DNA from: an uncultured Eggerthellaceae bacterium | GTDB taxonomy: Bacteria; Actinomycetota; Coriobacteriia; Coriobacteriales; Eggerthellaceae | Assembly (NCBI GenBank): GCA_958452575.1 | Contig: CAUDUM010000002.1 | Coordinates: 310,001-374,000, forward strand | Reading direction: 5' to 3' | Length of the DNA stretch: 64,000 bases | Shown here: positions 52,086 to 60,117 of the stretch, piece by piece | How the letters are laid out: every line of letters begins with the position of its first letter | Position numbering within the stretch: the first letter of the stretch is position 1 | Translations under genes and position numbers: made by a program | The notes under the pieces: generated by a model | What the model saw: the letters and a program-made list of their open reading frames with translations, nothing else | Told to the model about the DNA's origin: nothing | Databases searched by the model: none

Positions 52086-52430
52086 ATGAAGGACCTCGGA
52101 GCATTGAAACCCACCATCAGGCTTTCCATCACCAACCCCGCCTCCGAAAGCGGGTCGGTGTTCGGCCGCGGCATCGCCAACCTGTGCCTGGGCGTGCGTG
52201 AAGCGGGATCGCTCAACGCCGCAGCCAAGGGCATGGGCATGGCCTACAGCAAAGCCTGGCGCATCATCAAGGAAACCGAGGCGGCGCTCGGCATCCAGCT
52301 GCTCAACCGCGACGGCGCGCACGGCAGCACGCTGACCGAAGAGGGAGACGCCCTGCTGGACGCCTACATCGCCATCGACGCCCAGCTCCAGAAAGACGCC
52401 GAGAAGGCGTTCAAGACCATCCTGTCCTAG
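52086..52430 (+). CDS. ModE-like winged HTH regulator (LysR-type DNA-binding domain only)
   Basis: 114 residues from the ATG at 52086. The N-terminal winged helix is typical of ModE: LCLGVREAGSLNAAAKGMGMAYSKAWRIIKE and LLNRDGAHGSTLTEEGDALLDAY. It lacks the molybdate-binding TOBE domains, so it cannot sense molybdate in the classical way. Stand-alone domains of this kind are common in anaerobes near molybdenum or Fe-S genes. Possible control of molybdenum-related genes such as mobBA is inference. Confidence 0.88.
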   Translation: MKDLGALKPTIRLSITNPASESGSVFGRGIANLCLGVREAGSLNAAAKGMGMAYSKAWRIIKETEAALGIQLLNRDGAHGSTLTEEGDALLDAYIAIDAQLQKDAEKAFKTILS

Positions 52431-52438
52431 CACGCCAC

Positions 52439-52482
52439 GCGTTCGGAGCGGGCTACGGAAGAATCCCGCCCGCTCCGAACGC
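52439..52482. terminator. Terminator-like hairpin between convergent genes
   Basis: GCGTTCGGAGCGGGC pairs perfectly with 52468-52482, 15 bases, loop of 14. It covers the stop codon region of the prepilin peptidase gene and lies nine bases after the ModE-like gene, so it may end both transcripts. Confidence 0.7.
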
Positions 52483-53166
52483 CGCCCATAGACAGAAAAA
52501 CGGCGCGAGGGGAAGCGCCGTCTTCCCGCTCATCCTGCGCGCGGCGACGCCGACGAGCGCGACCGCCGCCGCAACGCCGAAGCATACGGCGAATCCGACG
52601 AACGCATGGGAGCCCGACGCCAAGGACAACGCCGCCATGCAGCGGATGTCCCCGCCTCCCACCATCCTATCGCCGCCGTGCCCTTCTGCGATCCGATTGG
52701 CAAGCGCGCACAACGCCGCACATGCCGCTCCGAACGCCGCACCCGAAGCAACCTCCCCGACGCCTCCGACTGCCAGCTGCAACACCGTCCCGGCTCCGCC
52801 TACGATCCAACAGGTCTCGCGGGGTATCACGCGGGCCGCAAGATCGCATGCCACCGCCAGCAGCAGCGCCGCCCAAAGCGCCAGGCGGCACGCCGCACCC
52901 ACTGCGACGAGCATGCTCTGCCCGGGTTCCGCCGCGCACCACGCGCCCGCCGTCCATCCGCACACAGCCCCGAACGCAAGGGAGCATGCCATGCGCGAGG
53001 AACGGGAGACCCCTCCTTCGCAAGAACCGCCGCGCGATGCTACGCGCGCGAGCAAAACGTCCACGCAGACAGGAAGCGATCGGAACGCAAGCACGGCTCC
53101 CGCCGGTGCGACTGCCAGAGCTGCGATCGAAGCGGATGAAAGCATCGCAAGGGCCGAACCCGCCAT
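52453..53166 (-). CDS. tadV: A24-family prepilin peptidase of the Tad locus
   Basis: 237 residues from the ATG at 53166. About six membrane helices are present. The two catalytic aspartates are in LLLAVACDLAARVIPRET and in GGGDIRCMAALSL (the GxGDxK motif with Arg). It cleaves the Flp pilin leader at the membrane. It is the last gene of the operon, four bases after the zinc-ribbon gene, so it is coupled to it. It lacks the N-methylase domain, as usual for Tad types. Confidence 0.85.
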   Translation of the reverse strand: MAGSALAMLSSASIAALAVAPAGAVLAFRSLPVCVDVLLARVASRGGSCEGGVSRSSRMACSLAFGAVCGWTAGAWCAAEPGQSMLVAVGAACRLALWAALLLAVACDLAARVIPRETCWIVGGAGTVLQLAVGGVGEVASGAAFGAACAALCALANRIAEGHGGDRMVGGGDIRCMAALSLASGSHAFVGFAVCFGVAAAVALVGVAARRMSGKTALPLAPFFCLWAAFGAGGILP

Positions 53167-53170
53167 GCCG

Positions 53171-53749
53171 TCACCCAGCCGAATCGACCGATCCGTCCAA
53201 GCCCGCCGCCGACGCGGACGCCTTGGACAACCGTCGGCGCAGAACGGACCGCGATGAACGTGCGGATCTGCGGCGGGTCTGACGCGTCGGCGGCGAAACG
53301 GCGGACGCCGCCTCATCCTGGGGGATCCCCACCGACATCACGAAGCCGTCGTCCGTCGCGGCGAAGCGCGGCACGACGCCGTCCTCGTCGAAAAAGCGTC
53401 CCAACGTCATGCCCATTCCGTCGAAACGGGAGGGGAACCCGCTGAACTCGATGCGCATCGCCCACGTCCCCCGATCGCACGCATGGCTCGATCCATCCGC
53501 AGGGCAGGCGTCCAGCGGATCCGCCGCGAAGATTGCCGAAGTCGATCCCCTTTGCTGCCCTACCGCCGATTCCGGCACCGGCGATGATGCGGGCGACGGG
53601 GCCACCCCTTTCTCCAGCGATCCCGTGAGCGAACCCGCGCCCGTCGACGGCGTCTCAGCTGCGCCGTGCTCCTCGAACCGATGCAGGCATCCGTAGCATA
53701 TCTCGGCATCATCGAAGGCGATTGCCTTGCAAACCGGACATTCCCTCAT
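53171..53749 (-). CDS. Zinc-ribbon protein of unknown function in the Tad operon
   Basis: 192 residues, ATG at 53749 behind GGGAGG. The N-terminus has a four-cysteine ribbon (MRECPVCKAIAFDDAEICYGC). A Ser/Ala/Pro-rich linker, a folded segment (MRIEFSGFPSRFDGMGMTLG) and a basic tail (RQTRRRSARSSRSVLRRRL) follow. No family is recognised. Its position between DUF192 and the prepilin peptidase, with overlaps, suggests a pilus accessory role. Confidence 0.7.
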   Translation of the reverse strand: MRECPVCKAIAFDDAEICYGCLHRFEEHGAAETPSTGAGSLTGSLEKGVAPSPASSPVPESAVGQQRGSTSAIFAADPLDACPADGSSHACDRGTWAMRIEFSGFPSRFDGMGMTLGRFFDEDGVVPRFAATDDGFVMSVGIPQDEAASAVSPPTRQTRRRSARSSRSVLRRRLSKASASAAGLDGSVDSAG

Positions 53750-54126
53750 CGTCTGCCTCCCTTCCCGCCGTCATCCCTCACGCTTGCCAAGCCCACATGC
53801 TCCCCTTTCCTGAACCAGGGGCTTTCGCAGCGCGACACGCGCTCGATGACGCAGGCGGCATGCCGGTTCCTCAACCGCCGGAACGGCCCCACCCGGCGAT
53901 GCGCCTCAAGGATCATGCCGTTGGCATCGACGAACGCCACATCGATCGGAACGTGCATTCCCGCTGTATGGATGTCGCGGCACGGCGCCATCATCAGCAC
54001 TCCTTCGAAATCGCCGCTGACCAGCAGCCCGCGGGCACGCGCGAACGGCCTCAGCGCGAATCTCACCCGCGACTCCCTCGTCATCAGATCGGCGTTCTTT
54101 GATGGCTTCGGTTTCCTTTTGTCCAT
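53746..54126 (-). CDS. DUF192-domain protein in the Tad operon
   Basis: 126 residues from the ATG at 54126 (AGGAG five bases upstream). The DUF192 pattern is visible: RFALRPFARARGLL (about 22-35), the MxxCRDIHTAGMHVPIDVAF motif and VDANGMILEAHRRVGPFR, ending in ACVIERVSRCES. Members are often exported, but no signal is seen here. DUF192 genes recur in tad loci, possibly as pilus accessory proteins. Overlaps the next gene by four bases. Confidence 0.85.
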   Translation of the reverse strand: MDKRKPKPSKNADLMTRESRVRFALRPFARARGLLVSGDFEGVLMMAPCRDIHTAGMHVPIDVAFVDANGMILEAHRRVGPFRRLRNRHAACVIERVSRCESPWFRKGEHVGLASVRDDGGKGGRR

Positions 54127-54196
54127 ATCGGCTCCTATCTCGTTGCGACCCGCAGCTCCCGACCCTTGTCGGAACCCGCAGATCCCCATCGCCCTC

Positions 54197-54697
54197 TCAC
54201 GCGGCGAATCCGGCGATGCTGATCACCACCGACGTCACCGAACCTGTCGGAACGCATCTTGCAAACAACCAGGTGAAACGGCCCTCGTCTTTGACGAAAG
54301 AGCCGCAATCGTCCCTGCCGCTGCCGATTGCCGTCCATCCCGCATCCTCGAGCTCGCCTCTGAGGGAGGCGAACGCCTCCTGCGTGTCTGCCCGGTCGAC
54401 GAACCCCACGACCGTCCCATCGGCGCCCACGCGGACATCCTCGCGGCCCTCCAAAGACAGCACCTCGTCTTGAAATCCCTCAGGTACCGGCACCGACGCA
54501 TCGGATGACCCCGTATCGAAGCCGGCGTCATCAGACGCCATCGTCATGTCGATCTTCTCCAAGACGCCGTTTTGCGACCCGTCGATCGCAGCCTGGACGA
54601 GCATGCCGGCAACGACGAGACCGGCGATGATCGCGCAGGCCTTGAGCAAGCGGTGCAGCGCCGGAGGCTTCCGCGGCGCCGTGCACCTGCCGTTCAT
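54197..54697 (-). CDS. Membrane-anchored protein of unknown function in the Tad operon
   Basis: 166 residues, start overlapping the previous stop (ATGA). A basic N-terminus (RKPPALHRLLK) and one hydrophobic helix (ACAIIAGLVVAGMLVQAAI) are followed by an extracellular domain with DVRVGADGTVVGFVDRADTQ and a C-terminal beta strand. No family is recognised. It is probably anchored in the membrane with the domain outside and may help the pseudopilins. Confidence 0.75.
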   Translation of the reverse strand: MNGRCTAPRKPPALHRLLKACAIIAGLVVAGMLVQAAIDGSQNGVLEKIDMTMASDDAGFDTGSSDASVPVPEGFQDEVLSLEGREDVRVGADGTVVGFVDRADTQEAFASLRGELEDAGWTAIGSGRDDCGSFVKDEGRFTWLFARCVPTGSVTSVVISIAGFAA

Positions 54698-55146
54698 ACG
54701 ACCACCCCCGGCTCGTACTGGTCGACGACGTACGAAACGGTATGGGAGAGCCCCGGAAGCCGGACTCCGAACACTTCGGTGCGCAGGCCCATGCCGAAAA
54801 GCGTCGGCGAATACTCCAGCGTGGCGTCAAAGGCGAGCCTGCCGCCCGACACCGACTCGACCGCCACTGACACCTCCAAGTTGTCCCGGGCAAACGATCG
54901 CTCGAGCTCGCTTTGCACCAGATCCCTGCTGCGCTGCGCATCCTGCCCGTAGGCGGGGGATGCCGCATGGACGCGCACCGCCTGATGCGCAATCCGATCG
55001 AAGGCGGCGCAGTCCGAGAAGAACAGCAACGCGTTCACCACGATGACCGCGACGGCGATCATGACCGGCAGGGCCATCATCAGCTCGACGCTTGCCTGGC
55101 CGCGCTCCGAAAGACGCCTCGCGCGCTTCGATCCCGCTACTCCCAT
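54694..55146 (-). CDS. TadE/TadF-like pseudopilin
   Basis: 150 residues from the ATG at 55146 (GGGGGTG upstream). A basic start ends in SERGQASVELMMALPVMIAVAVIVVNALLFF, a TadE-type N-terminal helix with the G/Q-A-S-V-E processing-like motif. The rest is a small globular domain with ERSFARDNLEVSVAVESVSG. It is presumably cleaved by the prepilin peptidase and forms part of the minor pilin set. It overlaps TadG by ten bases. Confidence 0.82.
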   Translation of the reverse strand: MGVAGSKRARRLSERGQASVELMMALPVMIAVAVIVVNALLFFSDCAAFDRIAHQAVRVHAASPAYGQDAQRSRDLVQSELERSFARDNLEVSVAVESVSGGRLAFDATLEYSPTLFGMGLRTEVFGVRLPGLSHTVSYVVDQYEPGVVV

Positions 55147-57284
55147 GCCCGCACCCCCGTCACCGATGCCACCAGCCTGCGCAGCGCCGAAGCGGCATCC
55201 TCGACGAACCGCTCCGCCCCCTCGGCAATCGCCGCTGGCAGGGCGATGCGGATGGTGAACGAGGGGCCGTCGGAGAACAGCTCGATCTCGGCGATCTCGA
55301 TCCCATCGGACATCGCCGATATCCTGTCGGTCAGCGCGGTCTCCGCGGATCCCACTACCGACGAGATCGCATCCGTCGATGCGGAGGGATGGGCGATGGC
55401 CTGGCGCTTGAGCGAAACGAGCTCCGCCGAAAACGACGACGATCCCTTCTGCGCCACATGGGCGGAGTTGACGAGCGCCGGTTTGAGCGCGTCGAGCTCG
55501 ACCGGTTGAAGCCCCAAAGCCGAGATCGCATCCTCGAGAAATTCCGAGGCCCATCTGCCCAAACCGCTAGCCCCGGAAAACGGCAACAGGTCAAGCGCAC
55601 CCGAAACGGCATCGTCGAGCGCCCGCTGTCCCTCCGCGTAAACCGACAGGAGCCCCGACCACACATCCAGGACGATGCCCGCGAAGCCGGAAACCGCCCC
55701 CTCGTCCACCCCGTCCAAAATCGAGAAGATGACGTTGCCCTGGTCATCCGCTTCATCCGCAACCAACGTCGCCGCCGACAAGGCCGCCCGCGCCCCCAGT
55801 GCTCCCGACTCCGACACGAACGAGTTCGAAAACCCCGACGATGACGGCATCTCCGAAAGGTTGACCACGAAGACGACCGTCCCCATGCTTCCCGGAGGGG
55901 CGGCGTCGATGCGGAAATCCGCCGCCTCGCCGATGAGGTTGGCGCACTGCTCCATCAAGCCTCCCGCCTTGTCTTTGACCTCCCGCATCGCAGGGGCAAG
56001 CTCGTCGCGCATCGCCTCGTATTCCTGCGCCGCATCGGCGACGATGGCGTAGTGGTATTCGAAACCGTTGTCTATGGAGGTGGAGGCGGCGGCGACCTTC
56101 CCTAGGCTTGCCGCGGTGAACCCGCAGCTCGGGCATGTGGCATATCCTTCTTGCTCCATCTGGGCGATCGATCCCAACGAAAGCGGCCCCGTCGCTTCGG
56201 GGCATCCTGCCCAGGCATGCATGATCGGGCCCGACTCCCCGTCGGTCGAAACCGGATAGACGGAATCGGTGTAGAGCGTCGTCGCGCACATCTCGTCGGT
56301 GTTGCGCGGCAGCTGGGGGAAGAACGCATCAAAGGAATCCCCATCGTCATGCACGTAACCCTGAGCGAGCTCGCTTGCCGCGTACCGGTAGAACCTCTCC
56401 CTCAAGGCGGAACGCGCCTGCTCCTCGATGGAGGATCCCTCGGGCTGCTCGACGGCGATTCGCTGGGCGTAGTACGCCTGGGCACGGCGCAGCGCGACGG
56501 AGAACGACCAGCTGTCGATGCTTCGATACAGCGGGTTCCTGTCAGGCGACAGGCCCGCCAATGTGTCGGCGCGCTCGTACATGCAGTACCCAGGCGCGTT
56601 TCCGCAATCGTGCGCGAACGCCCGCTGCTTGACCTCGTCCGCCCGTTGAGCCAGCTCCTCGGCGCGCTCCGCCGCCTCGCGGATCTCGTCGGCCTGGCTG
56701 CTCGCCGCATCCGCCACGTCGCGGGCGCCGTCGGACGATCGAACCTCGATGGCATCCGCTTCGGCGGGGCATGGCAGCGCGAGCGCCAGATAGGACGAAC
56801 CCGCATCCCCGTTGTTGGCTTGCGCGACCGCCGCCGCGTTGGCCGCGGATAGGAACGGAAGCGCCGACTGCAGCTTCGTGAGCCCTTGCGACGCCTTGTC
56901 CGAGAACGAGTCGCGGGCGTCGAGGATATGCCGACCCGCTTGCAAAAGGGTCGCCGACGCCCCGGCGGTGAACGGCGTGCACGCGGCGGCGATACCCAAA
57001 CCCGTCGCGACGAGGCCGGTCAGGGTCATGGAAAGCGCCACCGCGTCGCACACGCGCACCACCACCATGAACTCCGCCACCTCGTTCTGGGCGGCAAGAG
57101 CGGCGGCGTCGGCGACGTCCTGCACCTCGGCGGCCACCGAGTTGATGCGCTGCACCTGAGCCGCCGAGAACAGAAGCGACAGGGAGATGAGCAGCGCGAG
57201 CACCACTCCCAACGTCGTGAAGCCCTCTTCATCGCGGAACCCGTCCGCCGCCCGCGACGCAAGCCGCGCGGCGCCGCGCTTCAT
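55137..57284 (-). CDS. TadG-like exported protein
   Basis: 715 residues from the ATG at 57284, overlapping the previous stop (ATGA). An N-terminal helix (FTTLGVVLALLISLSLLFSA) is preceded by DEEG, the TadG-type leader. The exterior part is long, mostly helical and Ala-rich, with a cysteine pair set CPSCGF and a von Willebrand-like stretch (TVVFVVNLSEM). TadG proteins anchor the Tad pilus to the cell surface. It sits between two TadE-like proteins. Confidence 0.82.
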   Translation of the reverse strand: MKRGAARLASRAADGFRDEEGFTTLGVVLALLISLSLLFSAAQVQRINSVAAEVQDVADAAALAAQNEVAEFMVVVRVCDAVALSMTLTGLVATGLGIAAACTPFTAGASATLLQAGRHILDARDSFSDKASQGLTKLQSALPFLSAANAAAVAQANNGDAGSSYLALALPCPAEADAIEVRSSDGARDVADAASSQADEIREAAERAEELAQRADEVKQRAFAHDCGNAPGYCMYERADTLAGLSPDRNPLYRSIDSWSFSVALRRAQAYYAQRIAVEQPEGSSIEEQARSALRERFYRYAASELAQGYVHDDGDSFDAFFPQLPRNTDEMCATTLYTDSVYPVSTDGESGPIMHAWAGCPEATGPLSLGSIAQMEQEGYATCPSCGFTAASLGKVAAASTSIDNGFEYHYAIVADAAQEYEAMRDELAPAMREVKDKAGGLMEQCANLIGEAADFRIDAAPPGSMGTVVFVVNLSEMPSSSGFSNSFVSESGALGARAALSAATLVADEADDQGNVIFSILDGVDEGAVSGFAGIVLDVWSGLLSVYAEGQRALDDAVSGALDLLPFSGASGLGRWASEFLEDAISALGLQPVELDALKPALVNSAHVAQKGSSSFSAELVSLKRQAIAHPSASTDAISSVVGSAETALTDRISAMSDGIEIAEIELFSDGPSFTIRIALPAAIAEGAERFVEDAASALRRLVASVTGVRAWE

Positions 57285-57859
57285 TTCAACCACGATCCCA
57301 CCAGATCCTCCGGCGCCTTGGAGGAGAACGCCTCCTGCGCCCATCCGGGTTGGGCGGGCGCCGATGCGCTCACCTCCACCACCAGGTTTCCATCTTCGTT
57401 CACAAGGCCGAGCAGCGCCGCGGCCGCATCCAGCAGGGGCAGGGGCTTGAGCTCGTTGGAGATGCCCACCTCCACGGTTTGGGACGACTCGTCGCCTGAC
57501 AAGGAGATCCCCCAACTGCAGCCGTTCGTGCCCTCGTGCACATGGAAGCAATCCTGCTGCGGAATCGATCCGAGCCGGTGGCGGATGAACGCCTCGCACG
57601 CCTCGTCCATGGATCCCAGCGAATCGGTGCTGGTGGCAAGCAGGCGGCATCCTTCCGCTGCCGCCGCCTGCATCACCATGCGGTCATACAGCACGATCCC
57701 CGGCTGGATCAGCATCAGCACGAGCATCATCAGCACCGGCAGGGCGAACGCCGCCTCCACCGTGCCCTGACCCGATTCGGCGCGTTCAGTACAGGAGGAT
57801 GTCCGACAGCGCGCCGGCCGCCGCCAGCTGCACGTGATGCGAAGCCGAGATGAGCGCAT
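57281..57859 (-). CDS. tadE: TadE-like pseudopilin (start uncertain)
   Basis: 192 residues if started at the ATG at 57859, which has AGGTGG upstream; this overlaps the preceding gene by 74 bases. Its N-terminus has about 40 residues of Arg/Ser-rich, out-of-frame sequence before RAESGQGTVEAAFALPVLMMLVLMLI, a clear TadE helix. A shorter form would need a rare start codon. The exported part contains CFHVHEGTNGCSWGISLSG. TadE is a minor pilin of Tad pili. Confidence 0.75.
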   Translation of the reverse strand: MRSSRLRITCSWRRPARCRTSSCTERAESGQGTVEAAFALPVLMMLVLMLIQPGIVLYDRMVMQAAAAEGCRLLATSTDSLGSMDEACEAFIRHRLGSIPQQDCFHVHEGTNGCSWGISLSGDESSQTVEVGISNELKPLPLLDAAAALLGLVNEDGNLVVEVSASAPAQPGWAQEAFSSKAPEDLVGSWLK

Positions 57860-58010
57860 GCTGGACCACCTTTCCCTCCCCCAACAGCTTCCACAATGCC
57901 CCGAATGCCAGCGCAACCGCCAAAAATCCTACGGTGACAAGGGCGAATTCAACCGTTCCCTGGCCGCATTCGTCCAGGGCGACGGCCTTGTCAAAGGCTG
58001 TTGATGCCAT
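57786..58010 (-). CDS. Small pilin-like protein
   Basis: 74 residues. The leader MASTAFDKAVALDECGQG is followed by TVEFALVTVGFLAVALAFGALWKLL, a pilin-type helix with a G-x-x-x-E processing site. It overlaps the Flp pilin gene by 20 bases and is followed by a TadE-like gene. It could be a second pilin of the fibre. Confidence 0.75.
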   Translation of the reverse strand: MASTAFDKAVALDECGQGTVEFALVTVGFLAVALAFGALWKLLGEGKVVQHALISASHHVQLAAAGALSDILLY

Positions 58011-58179
58011 CGGTTATCGCCGTCCAAAGCGATTGGAGGTTGTCGCGAAACATCGTGATCGCCAGTATCGCAATGACCACGAGGACCCCCACTAGGATTG
58101 CATACTCCGTCGTGCCCTGGCCGCGTTCGCATCGCGGCTTGCTCCCTTTGGCCCTCAACTTCTCCAGCATCGTCGCCAT
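57991..58179 (-). CDS. flp: Flp-type major pilin
   Basis: 62 residues, ATG at 58179 with AGGAG further upstream. A basic leader (MLEKLRAKGSKPRCERGQG) ends in a prepilin cleavage site before TTEYAILVGVLVVIAILAI, the hydrophobic helix with the Glu at position +5 and Tyr typical of Flp. It assembles into the Tad fibre. The gene lies after tadC and begins the pilin cluster. Confidence 0.88.
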   Translation of the reverse strand: MATMLEKLRAKGSKPRCERGQGTTEYAILVGVLVVIAILAITMFRDNLQSLWTAITDGINSL

Positions 58180-58207
58180 GATCGATCAGCTCCTTTCCCT
58201 TCCGTCT

Positions 58208-59146
58208 TCATCCCTGCATCAGCTCCAGCAAGATGGGCCCCAAGATCAGGATCAGCATCGCGGGAAGGATGAGCGCACCCGTGGGGACCATCATCTTGAC
58301 GGGCGCTTTGGCTATGCGTTCCTCGACGAGCGACCGCCGTCGCGCCCGCGCCTCGGCGGCGGCTGCTTCAAGATCCGGCGCGAGCGCCGAGCCGAAGCGA
58401 AGCGACCTGACGATGCGCTCCACCGCATGCGCGAGTTGATCCGATCGGTACGATCGAGCCAGCTCGCGCAGCGCCTCGTCACGCGAGCGAAGCCCCAGCG
58501 TCCAGCTTTTCTGGGCAAGCGCGCATGCATGGGCGAATGACGAGGGAAAGTGGGCGCTGTACAGCTGAAAGCTGCGATCGAACGACAAGCCGCTCCTCAA
58601 GCCCAATGCCAAAACCTCCAGCATCTCCGGCAGACCGCGCTCCAACTCGCGGGCCCGCTCGCCCTCGAGCCGGCGCAGAACCAGCCGCGGCAACGCGAAT
58701 CCCAGCGCAGCCGCCGTCAATCCCAATAGAACACCCAGTTCAAACGATATCGCCGACCCGAACAGAAGGGCCGCCGCCCCTCCGATGCCCGCCAGCCTGA
58801 AGCGTGCCGCATGCAAACCGGCTTCCGAGACGCGCCCTTCCAAACCTGCGCGCTTGATAAGCTCCTCCGCATCGCGGGCGCTTTTCGCCGACGAGCGCCC
58901 ACCGAACCCGCCGCGCGGCGCCGGACCCGTCGAAGAATCGCCCAGCTTCATCGCGTAGCGAACCACCGCGCGCTCGATCGCACTGCGGCCGTCCAGTGGC
59001 AAGAAGCCGTCCAAGGAACTCTCCCTTGCCCTGCGGCGCCGGGCGGCGCGACGCCACGCCCCCATGTCGCGCACAGCCAGCGCCCCGCCCGCAAACGCCG
59101 CCAGGCAGGCGGCGCCCATCAGCGCGCCTTCTACCGCGAAATTCAT
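58208..59146 (-). CDS. tadC: Tad secretion membrane protein TadC
   Basis: 312 residues, ATG at 59146 overlapping the tadB stop (59143). It has the T2SS-F domain: several helices and RELERGLPEMLEVLALGLRSGLSFDRSF, with a C-terminal helix (ALILPAMLILILGPILLELM). TadB and TadC form the inner-membrane platform of the pilus motor. A basic N-terminal region (WRRAARRRRARESS) follows the first helix. Confidence 0.93.
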   Translation of the reverse strand: MNFAVEGALMGAACLAAFAGGALAVRDMGAWRRAARRRRARESSLDGFLPLDGRSAIERAVVRYAMKLGDSSTGPAPRGGFGGRSSAKSARDAEELIKRAGLEGRVSEAGLHAARFRLAGIGGAAALLFGSAISFELGVLLGLTAAALGFALPRLVLRRLEGERARELERGLPEMLEVLALGLRSGLSFDRSFQLYSAHFPSSFAHACALAQKSWTLGLRSRDEALRELARSYRSDQLAHAVERIVRSLRFGSALAPDLEAAAAEARARRRSLVEERIAKAPVKMMVPTGALILPAMLILILGPILLELMQG

Positions 59147-60117
59147 AGCGCCACCTCCAACGACAGCATGCGCCTTACCGCCACCACACCCGCAACCTGC
59201 ATGGCAACCGCCACCAGCAAAAGAGCAACGCCCGCCGCGCTGGAAAAGAACGGCTCCAGGAAACCCTCGCTGATCACCGAGAAAAGCGCGATCAGGACGA
59301 TCGGCATTACGCTGACGATGCGCGCGGAAAGCTTCGCCTGGGCGGTCTGCACGCGCAAGGACCGCTTGAGCTCGATCTCCCCCTCGACGGCGTCGCGCGC
59401 GGCATCCAGCACCTTGCGCATGCTGCCGCCTGCCTCGTGCTGCACCTGAAGCGCCACCGCCACAAAGGTGAGTTCGGGTATCGAGGCGGCCTCGCGCAGC
59501 TTCGACAGCGCCTCGGGGACAGGGCGCCCCGCCTCAAGGAGGCGTACGGCCTGCGAAAACGCCGTCTTGAGAGGCCCATCGACCTCGCGCGACACCTGAT
59601 CGAACGTCTGCATCAGGGTATAACCTGTCTGCAGGCAGGCTCCTATGGACCTGAGCACCTCGGGGACTGACTCGCGCACCTCCTCCTGCCGCGCGTCGCA
59701 CGCACCATGCACGACCGCCGCCAAAAGGACGACGGAGCATGCGGGCACCGCCAACGCAGCCACCGGCGACCGCGTCAGGGCCAAGGATGCCGCAGCCAAC
59801 ACGAGAAGCGCCGCGACGACGACCGTCGCCAGTCGGTCCGCCGTCGTCGGATAGCCGCGCCTCACGCACATCAAAGCGCCCTCGCCAAGAAGCGACGACG
59901 CCGCCTTGTTCCCCAGCACCGCACGCGCGACGGGCTCTGCGAACCCCACGCCGTTTCGCAAAAGGGAGGCGATCCTGCCCGTCCTCACACCGGCGTCCCC
60001 CAAAAAGGCATCCGAGGATCCCCTCGCGCTTCGCGACAGCAGGTGCGAAACCGCCGACGCTCCCATGCCGAACGCGGCAAGAACCGCTACGCAGCCCATC
60101 GCAAAGACGCCGCCCAT
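59143..60117 (-). CDS. tadB: Tad secretion membrane protein TadB
   Basis: 324 residues from the ATG at 60117 (GGGAGGTG upstream), overlapping tadA by 31 bases. It has the T2SS-F domain with VRESVPEVLRSIGACLQTGYTLMQTF and LVQHEAGG-like segment VQHEAGGSMRKVLDA, and four or five membrane helices. It pairs with TadC as the platform. Confidence 0.93.
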   Translation of the reverse strand: MGGVFAMGCVAVLAAFGMGASAVSHLLSRSARGSSDAFLGDAGVRTGRIASLLRNGVGFAEPVARAVLGNKAASSLLGEGALMCVRRGYPTTADRLATVVVAALLVLAAASLALTRSPVAALAVPACSVVLLAAVVHGACDARQEEVRESVPEVLRSIGACLQTGYTLMQTFDQVSREVDGPLKTAFSQAVRLLEAGRPVPEALSKLREAASIPELTFVAVALQVQHEAGGSMRKVLDAARDAVEGEIELKRSLRVQTAQAKLSARIVSVMPIVLIALFSVISEGFLEPFFSSAAGVALLLVAVAMQVAGVVAVRRMLSLEVAL

